DNA from: Caldivirga sp.
GTDB lineage: Archaea; Thermoproteota; Thermoprotei; Thermoproteales; Thermocladiaceae
Assembly (NCBI GenBank): GCA_028275645.1
Contig: JAPWUH010000040.1
Location: forward strand, 1 to 8,775
Reading direction: 5' to 3'
DNA: 8,775 nt
Shown in pieces: positions 1-6,833 of this stretch. Made by a program: the position numbers and the translations under genes. Position 1 is the first letter of the stretch. Every line of letters starts with the position of its first letter. The notes beneath the pieces are model-generated. The model was not told where the DNA came from and ran no database searches. It was given only the letters and a program-made list of their open reading frames with translations.

Positions 1-741
1 GAAACCATTGCTGTAGAGTAGGCCGAGCACCTCGAAGCCGAGGTTGATTGGGGAGTATTGGGCTATCCTCCTATACTCAGGTGGGGCGGATTCAATTATG
101 AGTCTCCTTGCCTCCTTAAGGTTAAGCCCTTCCTCATGAGCCCTCAGGGCTATGGCTATGGCCTTATGGGTCATGCTGGATTCGGGTATGTAGCTTAAGG
201 CGTATTCGATAAGCCTCTTCAGGTCACTGCTCACGAATGCCATGGACTCCAGCACTGCGTTGAAGACTTCGCCGTAGACCGATTCACCACCCCCATGGTC
301 TACTATGGCGTCCATGAAGGCGTACGTGGCTGCAACATCAGGTAGGCCTGGGGCAATCATGGCCCACACCTCAGACCTAATGGGCGAGCCCATGCAGTGC
401 CTAAACCAGTTATTGAAGAACCCAGACATTGGTGGTAGTATGCCTAGCCTGAGGTTCCTCTTACTGAAGCCGTACTCATCCCAGTTGTAGTGTATGCAGT
501 CCAACCAGCATTGCGCCAGGTCATGCTCACTTATGTTAAGCCCCCTATCCTCAATCAGCCTTAACTAAGCCATCTGAACCTCAAAATCGTCATTAGGGTA
601 TAGCCTGCGTTCAAGCTTAACCTCAATTAGGTCATCCTGCCCAAACCCCCTCTCATAGGGTGCTCCCAAACTACCACCAATGTTCTTACCCATTAATCCA
701 CCGTAGATCTTACTAAGTAGGGCTGAACCCGTAAGCTCCAT
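1..741 (-). pseudogene. ADP-ribosylglycohydrolase (DraG/PF03747)-family gene, 5' part, broken by an in-frame TAG
   Basis: Reading the minus strand from ATG at 741-739 gives 247 codons open to the window edge except for one TAG (plus-strand bases 565-567, codon 59). The N-terminus KIYGGLMGKNIGGSLGAPYE (residues 11-30) and the acidic NDD at 50-52 are typical of the family, where the acidic residues bind the catalytic metals. After the stop the match continues without a frame change: LGILPPMSG (99-107), APGLPD (130-135), HGGGESVYGE (149-158) and a region near the edge leading toward the family's second metal site, which lies outside the window. Family enzymes remove ADP-ribose or related glycosyl groups; many members near sugar genes are uncharacterised. 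The gene is divergent from the rhamnose operon, so a role in glycoside processing is possible but only inferred. The rest of the frame is undecayed, so this is a recent nonsense mutation, a sequence error or readthrough. TAG ends other genes here, which argues against a recoded amber codon. Confidence 0.8.
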
Positions 742-761
742 AGATGCGGGTCCACCGCACG

Positions 762-769
762 TATTTAAG
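762..769 (-). promoter_or_regulatory. TATA box of the ADP-ribosylglycohydrolase-family gene
   Basis: On the minus strand this reads CTTAAATA, centred about 25 bp upstream of the ATG at 741. That spacing puts the transcription start at or next to the start codon, so the transcript would be leaderless. An intact-looking promoter is consistent with the gene having been broken only recently or still being expressed. Confidence 0.55.
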
Positions 770-808
770 CCTTGGTTAAGTTAAGTCACCATTACTAATC
801 CCTCATGC

Positions 809-828
809 GGACCTAACATGTTAGGTCC
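809..828. promoter_or_regulatory. 20-bp perfect palindrome with ARA-box core, probable regulator site of the sugar operon
   Basis: GGACCTAACATGTTAGGTCC is a perfect dyad centred at 818.5. It lies 56.5 bp before the aldolase start codon and about 30 bp upstream of the TATA centre. Its core AACATGTT is identical to the ARA-box core described for arabinose/xylose-induced promoters of Sulfolobus. The 12-mer ACCTAACATGTT recurs at 4931-4942, in front of the isomerase gene, at almost the same distance from that start. A site upstream of TATA suggests an activator rather than a blocking repressor; this is inference. It also lies in the divergent gap, about 53 bp upstream of the TATA box of the minus-strand gene, so it could serve both directions. 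Confidence 0.75.
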
Positions 829-843
829 TGATAATTGCTAATG

Positions 844-853
844 TTTATATATA
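844..853 (+). promoter_or_regulatory. TATA box of the aldolase-AOR-kinase operon
   Basis: TTTATATATA is a strong archaeal box A centred about 26-27 bp before the ATG at 875. The transcript should begin at the start codon, without a leader. No Shine-Dalgarno sequence precedes the ATG. Confidence 0.75.
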
Positions 854-874
854 ACCTAAGGCTAACTTCAAGCT

Positions 875-1543
875 ATGTCATCGGGGGAGGAGGGTGTAGG
901 CTTGGTTAGTGAGGATGAGATTAAGCGGGAGATTGTACGCGTAATGAGGGCGCTGTATGAAAGGGGCCTGGTGTCCGCACTTGGAGGTAATGTGAGTGCA
1001 AGGGTCCCTGGGGCCAGTGAGTTTTGGATAACACCTAGCGGTGTCTTTAAGGGCAACGTTAACGTTGATGACTTAGTTAAGGTTGACTTGGATGGCAACG
1101 TCATTGAGGGTGTCCTTAGGCCATCAACGGAGACGCCCTTCCATGCGGCAATATATAGGGTTAGGCCGGACGTGAACGCCGTCATACATGCACACAACCC
1201 AGTCACACTGGGCCTGGCCCTAGCTGGCGTTAACCTGAAGCCAATATCCGTAGAGGCGGTCATGACCCTTAGGAGGGTTGAGGTTGTCCCCTTCGCCTTC
1301 CCCGGAACAGACCAGTTAGCAAAACTCGTGGCTGATGCTGCGCTCAAGGGTGCACGCGCCATAATACTGATGAACCACGGTGTAGTTGGCCTCGGGGCTA
1401 ATTTGCTTGAGGCTGAGGCCATAGTGGAGACCCTTGAGGAGGTTGCCACGGCTCAATTCGTAGCCATGGCGCTGGGTAAGGAGCCACCTGTAATACCGGA
1501 GAAGGACGTTGAACTGTACATGAAGCTCTACTTCCAGGGTTAG
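875..1543 (+). CDS. Class II aldolase, probable L-rhamnulose/L-fuculose-1-phosphate aldolase
   Basis: A 222-residue zinc aldolase of the AraD/FucA class, close to the family's usual length. Visible motifs in order are GGNVSAR (37-43, phosphate binding), ITPSG (52-56), the STET segment with the likely catalytic acid Glu86, HAH with zinc ligands His105 and His107, and NHG with the third zinc ligand His168. The family cleaves ketose 1-phosphates into dihydroxyacetone phosphate and an aldehyde, L-lactaldehyde when the substrate is rhamnulose or fuculose 1-phosphate, or it epimerises pentulose 5-phosphates. The rhamnulokinase downstream favours rhamnulose 1-phosphate as substrate; sequence alone does not separate this from fuculose 1-phosphate. 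It is the first gene of a tight operon, and its stop codon directly abuts the next start. The ATG is supported by the TATA spacing. The protein is cytosolic, with no signal peptide. Confidence 0.85.
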   Translation: MSSGEEGVGLVSEDEIKREIVRVMRALYERGLVSALGGNVSARVPGASEFWITPSGVFKGNVNVDDLVKVDLDGNVIEGVLRPSTETPFHAAIYRVRPDVNAVIHAHNPVTLGLALAGVNLKPISVEAVMTLRRVEVVPFAFPGTDQLAKLVADAALKGARAIILMNHGVVGLGANLLEAEAIVETLEEVATAQFVAMALGKEPPVIPEKDVELYMKLYFQG

Positions 1544-3418
1544 GTGAGTGGTGTGGTTGATTGGTTTGGTTACATGGGTAAGATACTGGAGGTTGACTTA
1601 ACCAGCAGCAGGGTTAGGGTTAGGGATTTGAAGGAGGAGGACGTCGACATGTTCATAGGCGGCATTGGGTTAGCCACCAAGCTTATCTTCGATGAAATGG
1701 ACCCCAGGGTTGAGCCATTCAGCCCCGATAACGTGCTAATTTTCATGACCGGGCCGTTAACTGGGACAATGGTGCAGTGCAGTGGGCGTTACGTCGTTGC
1801 CGCTAAATCACCTCTAACCATGGCTTGGGGTGAGGCTCACGCATCAGGCTTCTGGGGTGTTGAATTGAAGAGGGCTGGATTCGACGGCATCATAATTAAG
1901 GGTAGGTCAAGTAACCCAGTCTACCTGTACGTGCATGATGGCGAGGTTGAGATACGTGACGCATCCAGGTACTGGGGCTTAACAACAGTTGAAACGGATC
2001 TTAGGATCAAGGAGGAACTTGGCGATAAGGCAGTTCGCGTAGCCGCAATAGGCCCAGCCGGCGAGAGGTTGGTTAGATACGCCATAATAGCCTCCGACAT
2101 AACCCCAGATGGACCTAGGGTTGCGGGTAGGACTGGCATGGGCGCCGTCATGGGTTCTAAGAACCTTAAGGCCATTGCCGTTAAGGGCAGTGGGCAGATT
2201 AAGGTTAAGGACCCTGAGAGGCTTAGGAGTAACATAAATAGGCTACTACCCTACATACTATCCTACCCCACAACCCAAATATACTCGATATACGGCACAG
2301 CGGGTGAGGTTGAGGAATTCTACGAGTACGGTGACATGCCTATAAAGAACTTCACGGTTGGCAAGTGGGATAATGTCTACAACATAAGCGGTAGGGCCTT
2401 TAGGGAGAAGGGCCTTGTTAAAGCTCATAGGGCCTGTTGGGCATGCCCAATACACTGCTGGAAGTACGTCGAGGTCAATGATGTTAAGGGTAGGGGGCCT
2501 GAGTACGAGACCATAGCCTCACTCGGCTCATTACTAATGATCGACGACCCCGAATACATAATCAAGGCCAATGACCTGTGCAACAAGTACGGCATAGATA
2601 CCATATCCACCGGAGTCACCATAGCCTGGGCCATGGAGAGCTTCGAAAAGGGCCTATTGACTAAGGATGATACGGGTGGGTTAGAGCTTAAGTGGGGTGA
2701 TAAGGAGACTGTGCTTAAGCTAATTGAGATGATAGGTAGGCGTGAGGGCTTCGGTAAGCTACTTGGTGAGGGATGCCGCATGGCATCGAGGACGATAGGC
2801 AGGGGCACTGAGAGGTACTGCATGCACGTTAAGGGCACTGAAATGCCCATGCATGACCCAAGGGCCTTTAAGGGCATGGGGCTGCAATACGCAACGTCGA
2901 ATAGGGGGGCTGACCACCTGCAGGGTTTAACATTCAGGATTGAGCAGGGTGAGAGGGTCACGGACCTCAAGATCTACGAGAGGTACGATAGGGTTTCTTA
3001 CATGGGCAAGGGGCGTATAGTGGCCACGATGGAGACTTGGCATGAGGTTCTTGAATCGCTGGTAATATGCAAATTCATAAACATACCACCACTACACCTA
3101 GCCGGAATGTACACCCTCGTAACCGGCAGGAGGAAGACCCTCCAAGACCTTTTAACGGCGGGTAGGCGCATATTCACTTTGAAGAGGATGTTCAATGTCA
3201 TAAACGGCATAAGTAGGAAGGATGATACACTACCTGAGAGATTCCTTAAGGAGCCGTTGAGCGAGGGTGGTGCCAAGGGTCAGGTGGTTGAGCTTGAGCC
3301 TATGCTTGACGAGTACTACAGCTACATGGGGTGGGATAAGGATGGGATACCCACCATCGAAACGCTTAAGGAGTTGGGCATACTGCCAATAGTTGAGAGG
3401 TACATGAACTCAAAGTGA
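1544..3418 (+). CDS. aor: Aldehyde:ferredoxin oxidoreductase (tungsten enzyme, AOR family), probable lactaldehyde oxidase role
   Basis: A 624-residue protein of normal AOR-family length. The N-terminal GYMGKILEVDLT (9-20) begins the family's first domain. RTGMGAVMGSKNLKAI (196-211) is the classic AOR signature. The 4Fe-4S ligands appear as CWACPIHC (Cys298, Cys301, Cys305) with a later candidate Cys509. Pterin-site motifs GIDTISTG (350-357) and TSNRGADHL (451-459) and the C-terminal YYSYMGWDKDGIP (591-603) are also present. Family enzymes oxidise aldehydes to acids using tungsten-bispyranopterin and pass electrons to ferredoxin in the cytosol. Placed between a deoxysugar-phosphate aldolase and a rhamnulokinase, it most likely converts L-lactaldehyde to lactate; that substrate is inferred. 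The GTG start follows the previous stop codon with no gap, so translation is probably coupled; GTG at 1553 is an alternative start. The subfamily (AOR, FOR, GAPOR or other) was not resolved. Confidence 0.9.
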   Translation: MSGVVDWFGYMGKILEVDLTSSRVRVRDLKEEDVDMFIGGIGLATKLIFDEMDPRVEPFSPDNVLIFMTGPLTGTMVQCSGRYVVAAKSPLTMAWGEAHASGFWGVELKRAGFDGIIIKGRSSNPVYLYVHDGEVEIRDASRYWGLTTVETDLRIKEELGDKAVRVAAIGPAGERLVRYAIIASDITPDGPRVAGRTGMGAVMGSKNLKAIAVKGSGQIKVKDPERLRSNINRLLPYILSYPTTQIYSIYGTAGEVEEFYEYGDMPIKNFTVGKWDNVYNISGRAFREKGLVKAHRACWACPIHCWKYVEVNDVKGRGPEYETIASLGSLLMIDDPEYIIKANDLCNKYGIDTISTGVTIAWAMESFEKGLLTKDDTGGLELKWGDKETVLKLIEMIGRREGFGKLLGEGCRMASRTIGRGTERYCMHVKGTEMPMHDPRAFKGMGLQYATSNRGADHLQGLTFRIEQGERVTDLKIYERYDRVSYMGKGRIVATMETWHEVLESLVICKFINIPPLHLAGMYTLVTGRRKTLQDLLTAGRRIFTLKRMFNVINGISRKDDTLPERFLKEPLSEGGAKGQVVELEPMLDEYYSYMGWDKDGIPTIETLKELGILPIVERYMNSK

Positions 3419-3419
3419 C

Positions 3420-4928
3420 GTGGGTATGGAGGTTGCCGTCTTATTGGCAATAGATATAGGGGCCAGTGGGGGTAGGGCCATTGCAGGGGTTTTAGACCTA
3501 AAGAACGGTAGGTTGACGATCGATGAACTACTCAGGTTCCCCAACCAAATAATCAGGGTTGGCAATCACATGCACTGGGACGTACTCCAACTATGGGTTA
3601 ACATAAAGAATTCGATTAAGGCAGCGGTCAGGAAGTATGGCGGCAAATTAGCCTCAGTGGGCGTGGATACGTGGGGGGTTGACTTCGCCCTCCTGGACTC
3701 AAATGACGAACTCCTCGGGCTTCCATACGCCTACAGGGACCCCATGACGGAGGGCTTAATGGATGAGGTTTTCGGCAAAGTGCCCAGGGAGGTGATTTAC
3801 GGTGAAACGGGTATACAATTCATGAGGATAAACACACTATACCAATTATACGCCCTGGTCAAGTACAACCCCCAGAGGCTTAAGGCCGCAAGGTCAATGC
3901 TAATGATACCAGACCTGTTCAACTACTGGCTAAGCGGCGTTAAGGTTAATGAATACACCAACGCAACCACAACCCAGCTCCTGAACGCTAGGGGTAGGAG
4001 ATGGAGCTTTAACATAATGGAGAAGTTGGGTATACCAACCCACATATTCCAGGATATTGTTGATGCAGGCACGCAACTCGGCCACTTGGCGCCAAGTGTC
4101 GCGGAGGAGTTGGGCATACTTAACCTAGGCAGGGATATTAGCGTAATAGCACCGGCAACACACGACACGGCCTCAGCAATTGCAGCAGCCCCCATGGTTA
4201 ATGAGTACACGGGCTACGTAAGCTCGGGTACGTGGAACCTGGTTGGCGTGGAGTTAAGTGAACCTTTAATCAATGAAAAGGCTATGTTAAACAACTTCAC
4301 TAATGAAGGTGGGGCCTTTGGAACGATAACCTTCCTCAGGAACATGCAGGGTATGTGGATCATACAGGAGGTTAGGAGGATAATATCCGATGTTGAGGGT
4401 AGGGATTACTCATACGATGAGTTAACCAAGCTAGCCTCAGAGGTTGATCAACCGGACTCCTTCATAGACGTCGATGACCCAAGGTTCCTAGCGCCAATAA
4501 ACATGGTTGAGGAGGTTAAGGGTTACTTAAGGGAGACTGGGCAGAGGGAACCCAGTAGCCTTGGGGAATTGGTCAGAGTCATAATAACCAGCATTGCCCT
4601 CAAGCATAGGTACATACTTGAGAAGGCTATGGAGATAACGGGTAGGAGACTCAACGGGGTCAACATTATTGGCGGGGGCTCTAGGAACAGCCTAATGAAC
4701 CAGTTAACAGCCAACGTAATGGGTATACCTGTCTATGCAGGGCCTGAGGAATCAACATCACTGGGTAACATACTCATCCAAGCGGCAGGCCTTGGCATGG
4801 TTAAGAACCTGGGTGAGCTTAGGTCCATTGTCAGGGAGTCCTTTAACATTAAGGTTTTTGAACCTAAGGATGAGAGGAGGTATGGGGACCTCTACACGGA
4901 GTTCCTAAATAGGCTCCACCTACATTAA
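3420..4928 (+). CDS. rhaB: Rhamnulokinase (FGGY carbohydrate kinase)
   Basis: A 502-residue FGGY kinase that phosphorylates L-rhamnulose to rhamnulose 1-phosphate. Motifs seen are AIDIGASGGRA (10-20, first phosphate loop), HWD (52-54), GVDTWGVDFALLD (81-93), YRD (105-107), the IPDLFNYWLSGVKVNEYTNA stretch (163-182) followed by TTTQLLN, HDTASA with the likely catalytic Asp249, SSGTWNLVG (268-276, second phosphate loop) and GGGSRNSLMNQLTANV (418-433, adenosine site). The VNEYTN-TTQLLN segment and DTWGVDF are characteristic of RhaB rather than xylulokinase or glycerol kinase. The gene starts 1 nt after the AOR stop with GTG; ATG at 3426 is an equally good start two codons in. It is the third gene of the operon, and its stop codon lies inside the dyad that precedes the isomerase gene. 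Confidence 0.88.
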   Translation: MGMEVAVLLAIDIGASGGRAIAGVLDLKNGRLTIDELLRFPNQIIRVGNHMHWDVLQLWVNIKNSIKAAVRKYGGKLASVGVDTWGVDFALLDSNDELLGLPYAYRDPMTEGLMDEVFGKVPREVIYGETGIQFMRINTLYQLYALVKYNPQRLKAARSMLMIPDLFNYWLSGVKVNEYTNATTTQLLNARGRRWSFNIMEKLGIPTHIFQDIVDAGTQLGHLAPSVAEELGILNLGRDISVIAPATHDTASAIAAAPMVNEYTGYVSSGTWNLVGVELSEPLINEKAMLNNFTNEGGAFGTITFLRNMQGMWIIQEVRRIISDVEGRDYSYDELTKLASEVDQPDSFIDVDDPRFLAPINMVEEVKGYLRETGQREPSSLGELVRVIITSIALKHRYILEKAMEITGRRLNGVNIIGGGSRNSLMNQLTANVMGIPVYAGPEESTSLGNILIQAAGLGMVKNLGELRSIVRESFNIKVFEPKDERRYGDLYTEFLNRLHLH

Positions 4929-4955
4929 CCACCTAACATGTTCAATGGTTAATGT
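4922..4955. promoter_or_regulatory. 34-bp nested dyad with ARA-box core upstream of the isomerase gene
   Basis: Arms ACATTAACCA (4922-4931) and TGGTTAATGT (4946-4955) are exact reverse complements. They share their centre (4938.5) with the inner palindrome AACATGTT (4935-4942), giving 28 of 34 bases in perfect symmetry. The centre is 55.5 bp before the isomerase ATG and 30 bp upstream of the TATA centre, the same geometry as the site at 809-828. The dyad overlaps the kinase stop codon (4926-4928), so it could also fold as a hairpin at the end of the operon transcript. Confidence 0.72.
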
Positions 4956-4964
4956 TAATTATAA

Positions 4965-4972
4965 CTTAAAAG
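4965..4972 (+). promoter_or_regulatory. TATA box of the isomerase gene
   Basis: CTTAAAAG is centred 25.5 bp before the ATG at 4994, consistent with a leaderless transcript. A short palindrome GGTTAACC (4986-4993) directly precedes the start codon, and no Shine-Dalgarno sequence is seen. Confidence 0.6.
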
Positions 4973-4993
4973 CTAAGCCGCATACGGTTAACC

Positions 4994-6103
4994 ATGGCAA
5001 GCCTGGACAGGTTAAGGTCAGCCTACGCAGGCTTCATGGAGGGTAAGGTGGTTGACTCCTTCCTAAGGGAGTTTAACGTCAAGTTTGCAGCCGGGACGTG
5101 GACTGCGGGGGACTTCTCGGACAGGTTCAATAGGGGTGGCTACTTCCCAAACCTACCTGGTGGGTTGGTTAACCAGTTGAGGAGGATTAAGGAGGCTGGT
5201 ATTGAGGGTGTGGTCCCTGTTGATGCCCAGTTCCTGGACGATGAGCTTAAGGTTAGGCGTGACTTGGTGAGTGAGGTTAAGTCAACTGTTAACGAGCTCG
5301 GCCTTAAATTGGCTGGGTTAGCCATGGATTTAACCGGGTTTCACGTATTTAAGCTAGGCACCTTAACAAACCCAGACCCTAAGGTTAGGGAACTGGCCAT
5401 AAGCACATTCACCCAGAGCCTCGACATTGCCCGTGAGCTTGGCGTGGACTCGGTGTCAATATGGCTTGGCTCCGATGGCTGGGACTACAGCCTTGAGGTC
5501 AACTACGGCGGGAAACTTGAGCTACTTTACGACGGCTTACTCAACCTGGGTAAGGAGGCGCTTAGGCTCGGCATAAGGTCCTTTGGAATTGAGGCTAAGC
5601 CCAAGGAGCCCCGTGAAGGCAACTTGATAACGCCAACATCACACGTAACCATTATGTTGGCCAGTAGGTTAAACAGTGAATTGCGTGATAAGTTATTCGG
5701 CATAACGATAGACTATGGCCATGAGTTGATGTACGCCGTTGAACCAGCCTACACGGTTTACGTGGCCAAGTGGATGGGGGTTCCCGTGGTGGTTACCCAC
5801 ATAAACACGGCTAAGTGGCACAGCAACGATGAGGATAGGGTCGTTGGTACAGGGGATGTTTGGCAATTCGTCGACTTCATATATGCACTACTGGACACGG
5901 GTTACTCAGGCTGGTTCACGTTGGATCAATTCACGTATAGGCTTAACCCCGTGGATGGGTTAAGGCTATCGAAGGAGCTGTTCGCCAACCTGTATAAGAG
6001 GGCGCTCATGCTCTACCTATCAAGGGAGGATTTCGAGAAAGTTAGGTCGAGTGGTGACCAGGCTAAGTTGCTTGACTACGTTAAGAGGATTATGTACGGC
6101 TAA
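4994..6103 (+). CDS. rhaI: L-rhamnose isomerase-like sugar isomerase (xylose isomerase-superfamily TIM barrel)
   Basis: A 369-residue metal-dependent aldose-ketose isomerase, probably turning L-rhamnose into L-rhamnulose. By eye it aligns with Pseudomonas-type L-rhamnose isomerase better than with XylA. GTWTAGDFSDRF (34-45) is the N-terminal motif. The seven metal ligands seem complete: Glu200 in IEAKP, Asp240 and His243 in IDYGH, His269 in THINTAK, Asp279 and Asp281 in NDED, and Asp311 in LDQF. The C-terminal LNPVDGLRLSKELFANLYKR (317-336) also fits. Xylose isomerase resemblance is visible at EAKPKEPREG (200-209). The active-site His expected just before the PxD motif appears to be Val73, which may mean a different substrate or a different ring-opening residue. 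The kinase neighbour and the shared operator support the rhamnose role. It has its own promoter and ends 16 bp from the convergent uS5 gene. Confidence 0.78.
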   Translation: MASLDRLRSAYAGFMEGKVVDSFLREFNVKFAAGTWTAGDFSDRFNRGGYFPNLPGGLVNQLRRIKEAGIEGVVPVDAQFLDDELKVRRDLVSEVKSTVNELGLKLAGLAMDLTGFHVFKLGTLTNPDPKVRELAISTFTQSLDIARELGVDSVSIWLGSDGWDYSLEVNYGGKLELLYDGLLNLGKEALRLGIRSFGIEAKPKEPREGNLITPTSHVTIMLASRLNSELRDKLFGITIDYGHELMYAVEPAYTVYVAKWMGVPVVVTHINTAKWHSNDEDRVVGTGDVWQFVDFIYALLDTGYSGWFTLDQFTYRLNPVDGLRLSKELFANLYKRALMLYLSREDFEKVRSSGDQAKLLDYVKRIMYG

Positions 6104-6119
6104 TCAGCCTTAATAAATT

Positions 6120-6737
6120 TCAAATCTTAAACATGTAAGTATTCTTCAAGGCGTTCCAGGTGGCTATGGCGAAGTTGAGTGTGGTTCTTGTTTCACCGAA
6201 GGTCCTAGACCAAACATCCTTAATCCCAGCCAACCTGAGTATTGGCTTTATAGCATCACCAGCAACTAAACCAACACCCTTAGGCGCCGGTATTAACTCA
6301 ACCTCCACACTACCCGCCTTACCCCTAACCACGAACGGCACACTGTGTGGTTCATCGCATGAGCAGTACCATGAGCCGCACCCCCTCCTCACCGGGGTTA
6401 TGTTCACCTTAGCCTTCCTTATGGCCTTCTCCATGGCTGGGCCTATCTGCCTAGCCTTACCTATCCCAAGGCCCACGTAACCATCCTCATTACCCAGCGC
6501 CACGACCACCTGGAATTGACTAACCTCACCTGCGTCGGTCTGCCTCTGAACTATGTTTATACTGAGGACCTCATACTTAAGGTTGGTGAGCAGGGCGTCC
6601 ACTATCTCGGGTTCCTGTATCCTGGCGTTAGCCATGAATATGTCGTCGATGGACTTCACCTTACCCTCCTTAACAAGCCTACCAATCTCAGTCCTAGGCT
6701 TCCACTCCTCAAGGTTGGCGGTAGGTACCTCAGACAT
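6120..6737 (-). CDS. rps5: 30S ribosomal protein uS5 (S5p)
   Basis: A 205-residue archaeal uS5, a component of the small ribosomal subunit that lines the mRNA entry region and affects decoding accuracy. The double-stranded RNA-binding half is recognisable from IVDALLTNLKYEVLSINIVQ (45-64). GYVGLGIGKA (86-95) is the uS5 signature. The archaeal/eukaryotic-style insertion RRGCGSWYCSCDEPHSVPF (117-135) carries Cys120, Cys125 and Cys127, and SVEVELIPAPKGVGLVAGD (143-161) is the conserved C-terminal core. The ATG at 6737 is supported by a TATA box centred about 27 bp upstream. In most archaea this gene lies in the spc operon before L30 and L15; here it stands alone, with its 3' end facing the sugar isomerase gene. 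Confidence 0.95.
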   Translation of the reverse strand: MSEVPTANLEEWKPRTEIGRLVKEGKVKSIDDIFMANARIQEPEIVDALLTNLKYEVLSINIVQRQTDAGEVSQFQVVVALGNEDGYVGLGIGKARQIGPAMEKAIRKAKVNITPVRRGCGSWYCSCDEPHSVPFVVRGKAGSVEVELIPAPKGVGLVAGDAIKPILRLAGIKDVWSRTFGETRTTLNFAIATWNALKNTYMFKI

Positions 6738-6759
6738 CGCTCAATCAACCCAGTTACCC

Positions 6760-6768
6760 TTTTTAAAT
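6760..6768 (-). promoter_or_regulatory. TATA box of the uS5 gene
   Basis: On the minus strand this reads ATTTAAAAA, centred about 27 bp upstream of the uS5 ATG, predicting a leaderless transcript. The divergent TATA box of the next gene lies only about 40 bp away. Confidence 0.65.
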
Positions 6769-6803
6769 CTAGCCCCTGGATCGTTAAGACAAGCTGGGAG
6801 TAA

Positions 6804-6813
6804 CTTTTATTTA
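6804..6813 (+). promoter_or_regulatory. TATA box of the coiled-coil protein gene
   Basis: CTTTTATTTA is centred about 26 bp before the GTG at 6834. The spacing supports GTG as a leaderless start; no ribosome binding site is seen. Confidence 0.55.
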
Positions 6814-6833
6814 CTTAACCAGGATAGTTAACC

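Noticed and set aside
305..490. Short plus-strand open frame opposite the ADP-ribosylglycohydrolase-family gene
   Set aside because: The minus-strand frame shows clear family motifs across the same bases; the plus frame has none.
565..567. Pyrrolysine or other amber recoding in the ADP-ribosylglycohydrolase-family gene
   Set aside because: TAG is the ordinary stop for three other genes in this window, and no pyl genes are visible; a nonsense mutation or sequence error is simpler.
868..1449. 193-codon open frame on the minus strand opposite the aldolase gene
   Set aside because: It is low-complexity (Ser/Thr/Pro/Leu-rich), lies wholly opposite a well-supported gene, and matches no family; it is a shadow of the aldolase codon bias.
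1609..1626. Telomere-like repeat (GGGTTA repeated) near the start of the AOR gene
   Set aside because: It encodes the alternating Arg-Val-Arg-Val-Arg-Asp of the AOR N-terminal region and follows the local preference for AGG and GTT codons; too short to be a separate element.
2425..2970. 181-codon open frame on the minus strand opposite the AOR gene (with similar ones at 1921-2235, 2258-2455 and 2998-3276)
   Set aside because: No promoter or recognisable motif was seen, and the AOR frame on the other strand carries all expected motifs.
6104..6119. Possible terminator between the convergent isomerase and uS5 genes
   Set aside because: The 16-bp gap has no hairpin and only a weak T-run (AATAAATTT), so a terminator call cannot be supported.
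6128..6137. Further ARA-box-like sequence (AAACATGTAA) at the end of the uS5 gene
   Set aside because: The core is AACATGTA, not the palindromic AACATGTT. It lies within the uS5 C-terminal codons and is not placed before any start.
6160..6831. Three overlapping plus-strand open frames opposite the uS5 gene and its promoter
   Set aside because: They are antisense to a certain ribosomal protein gene and have no independent support.
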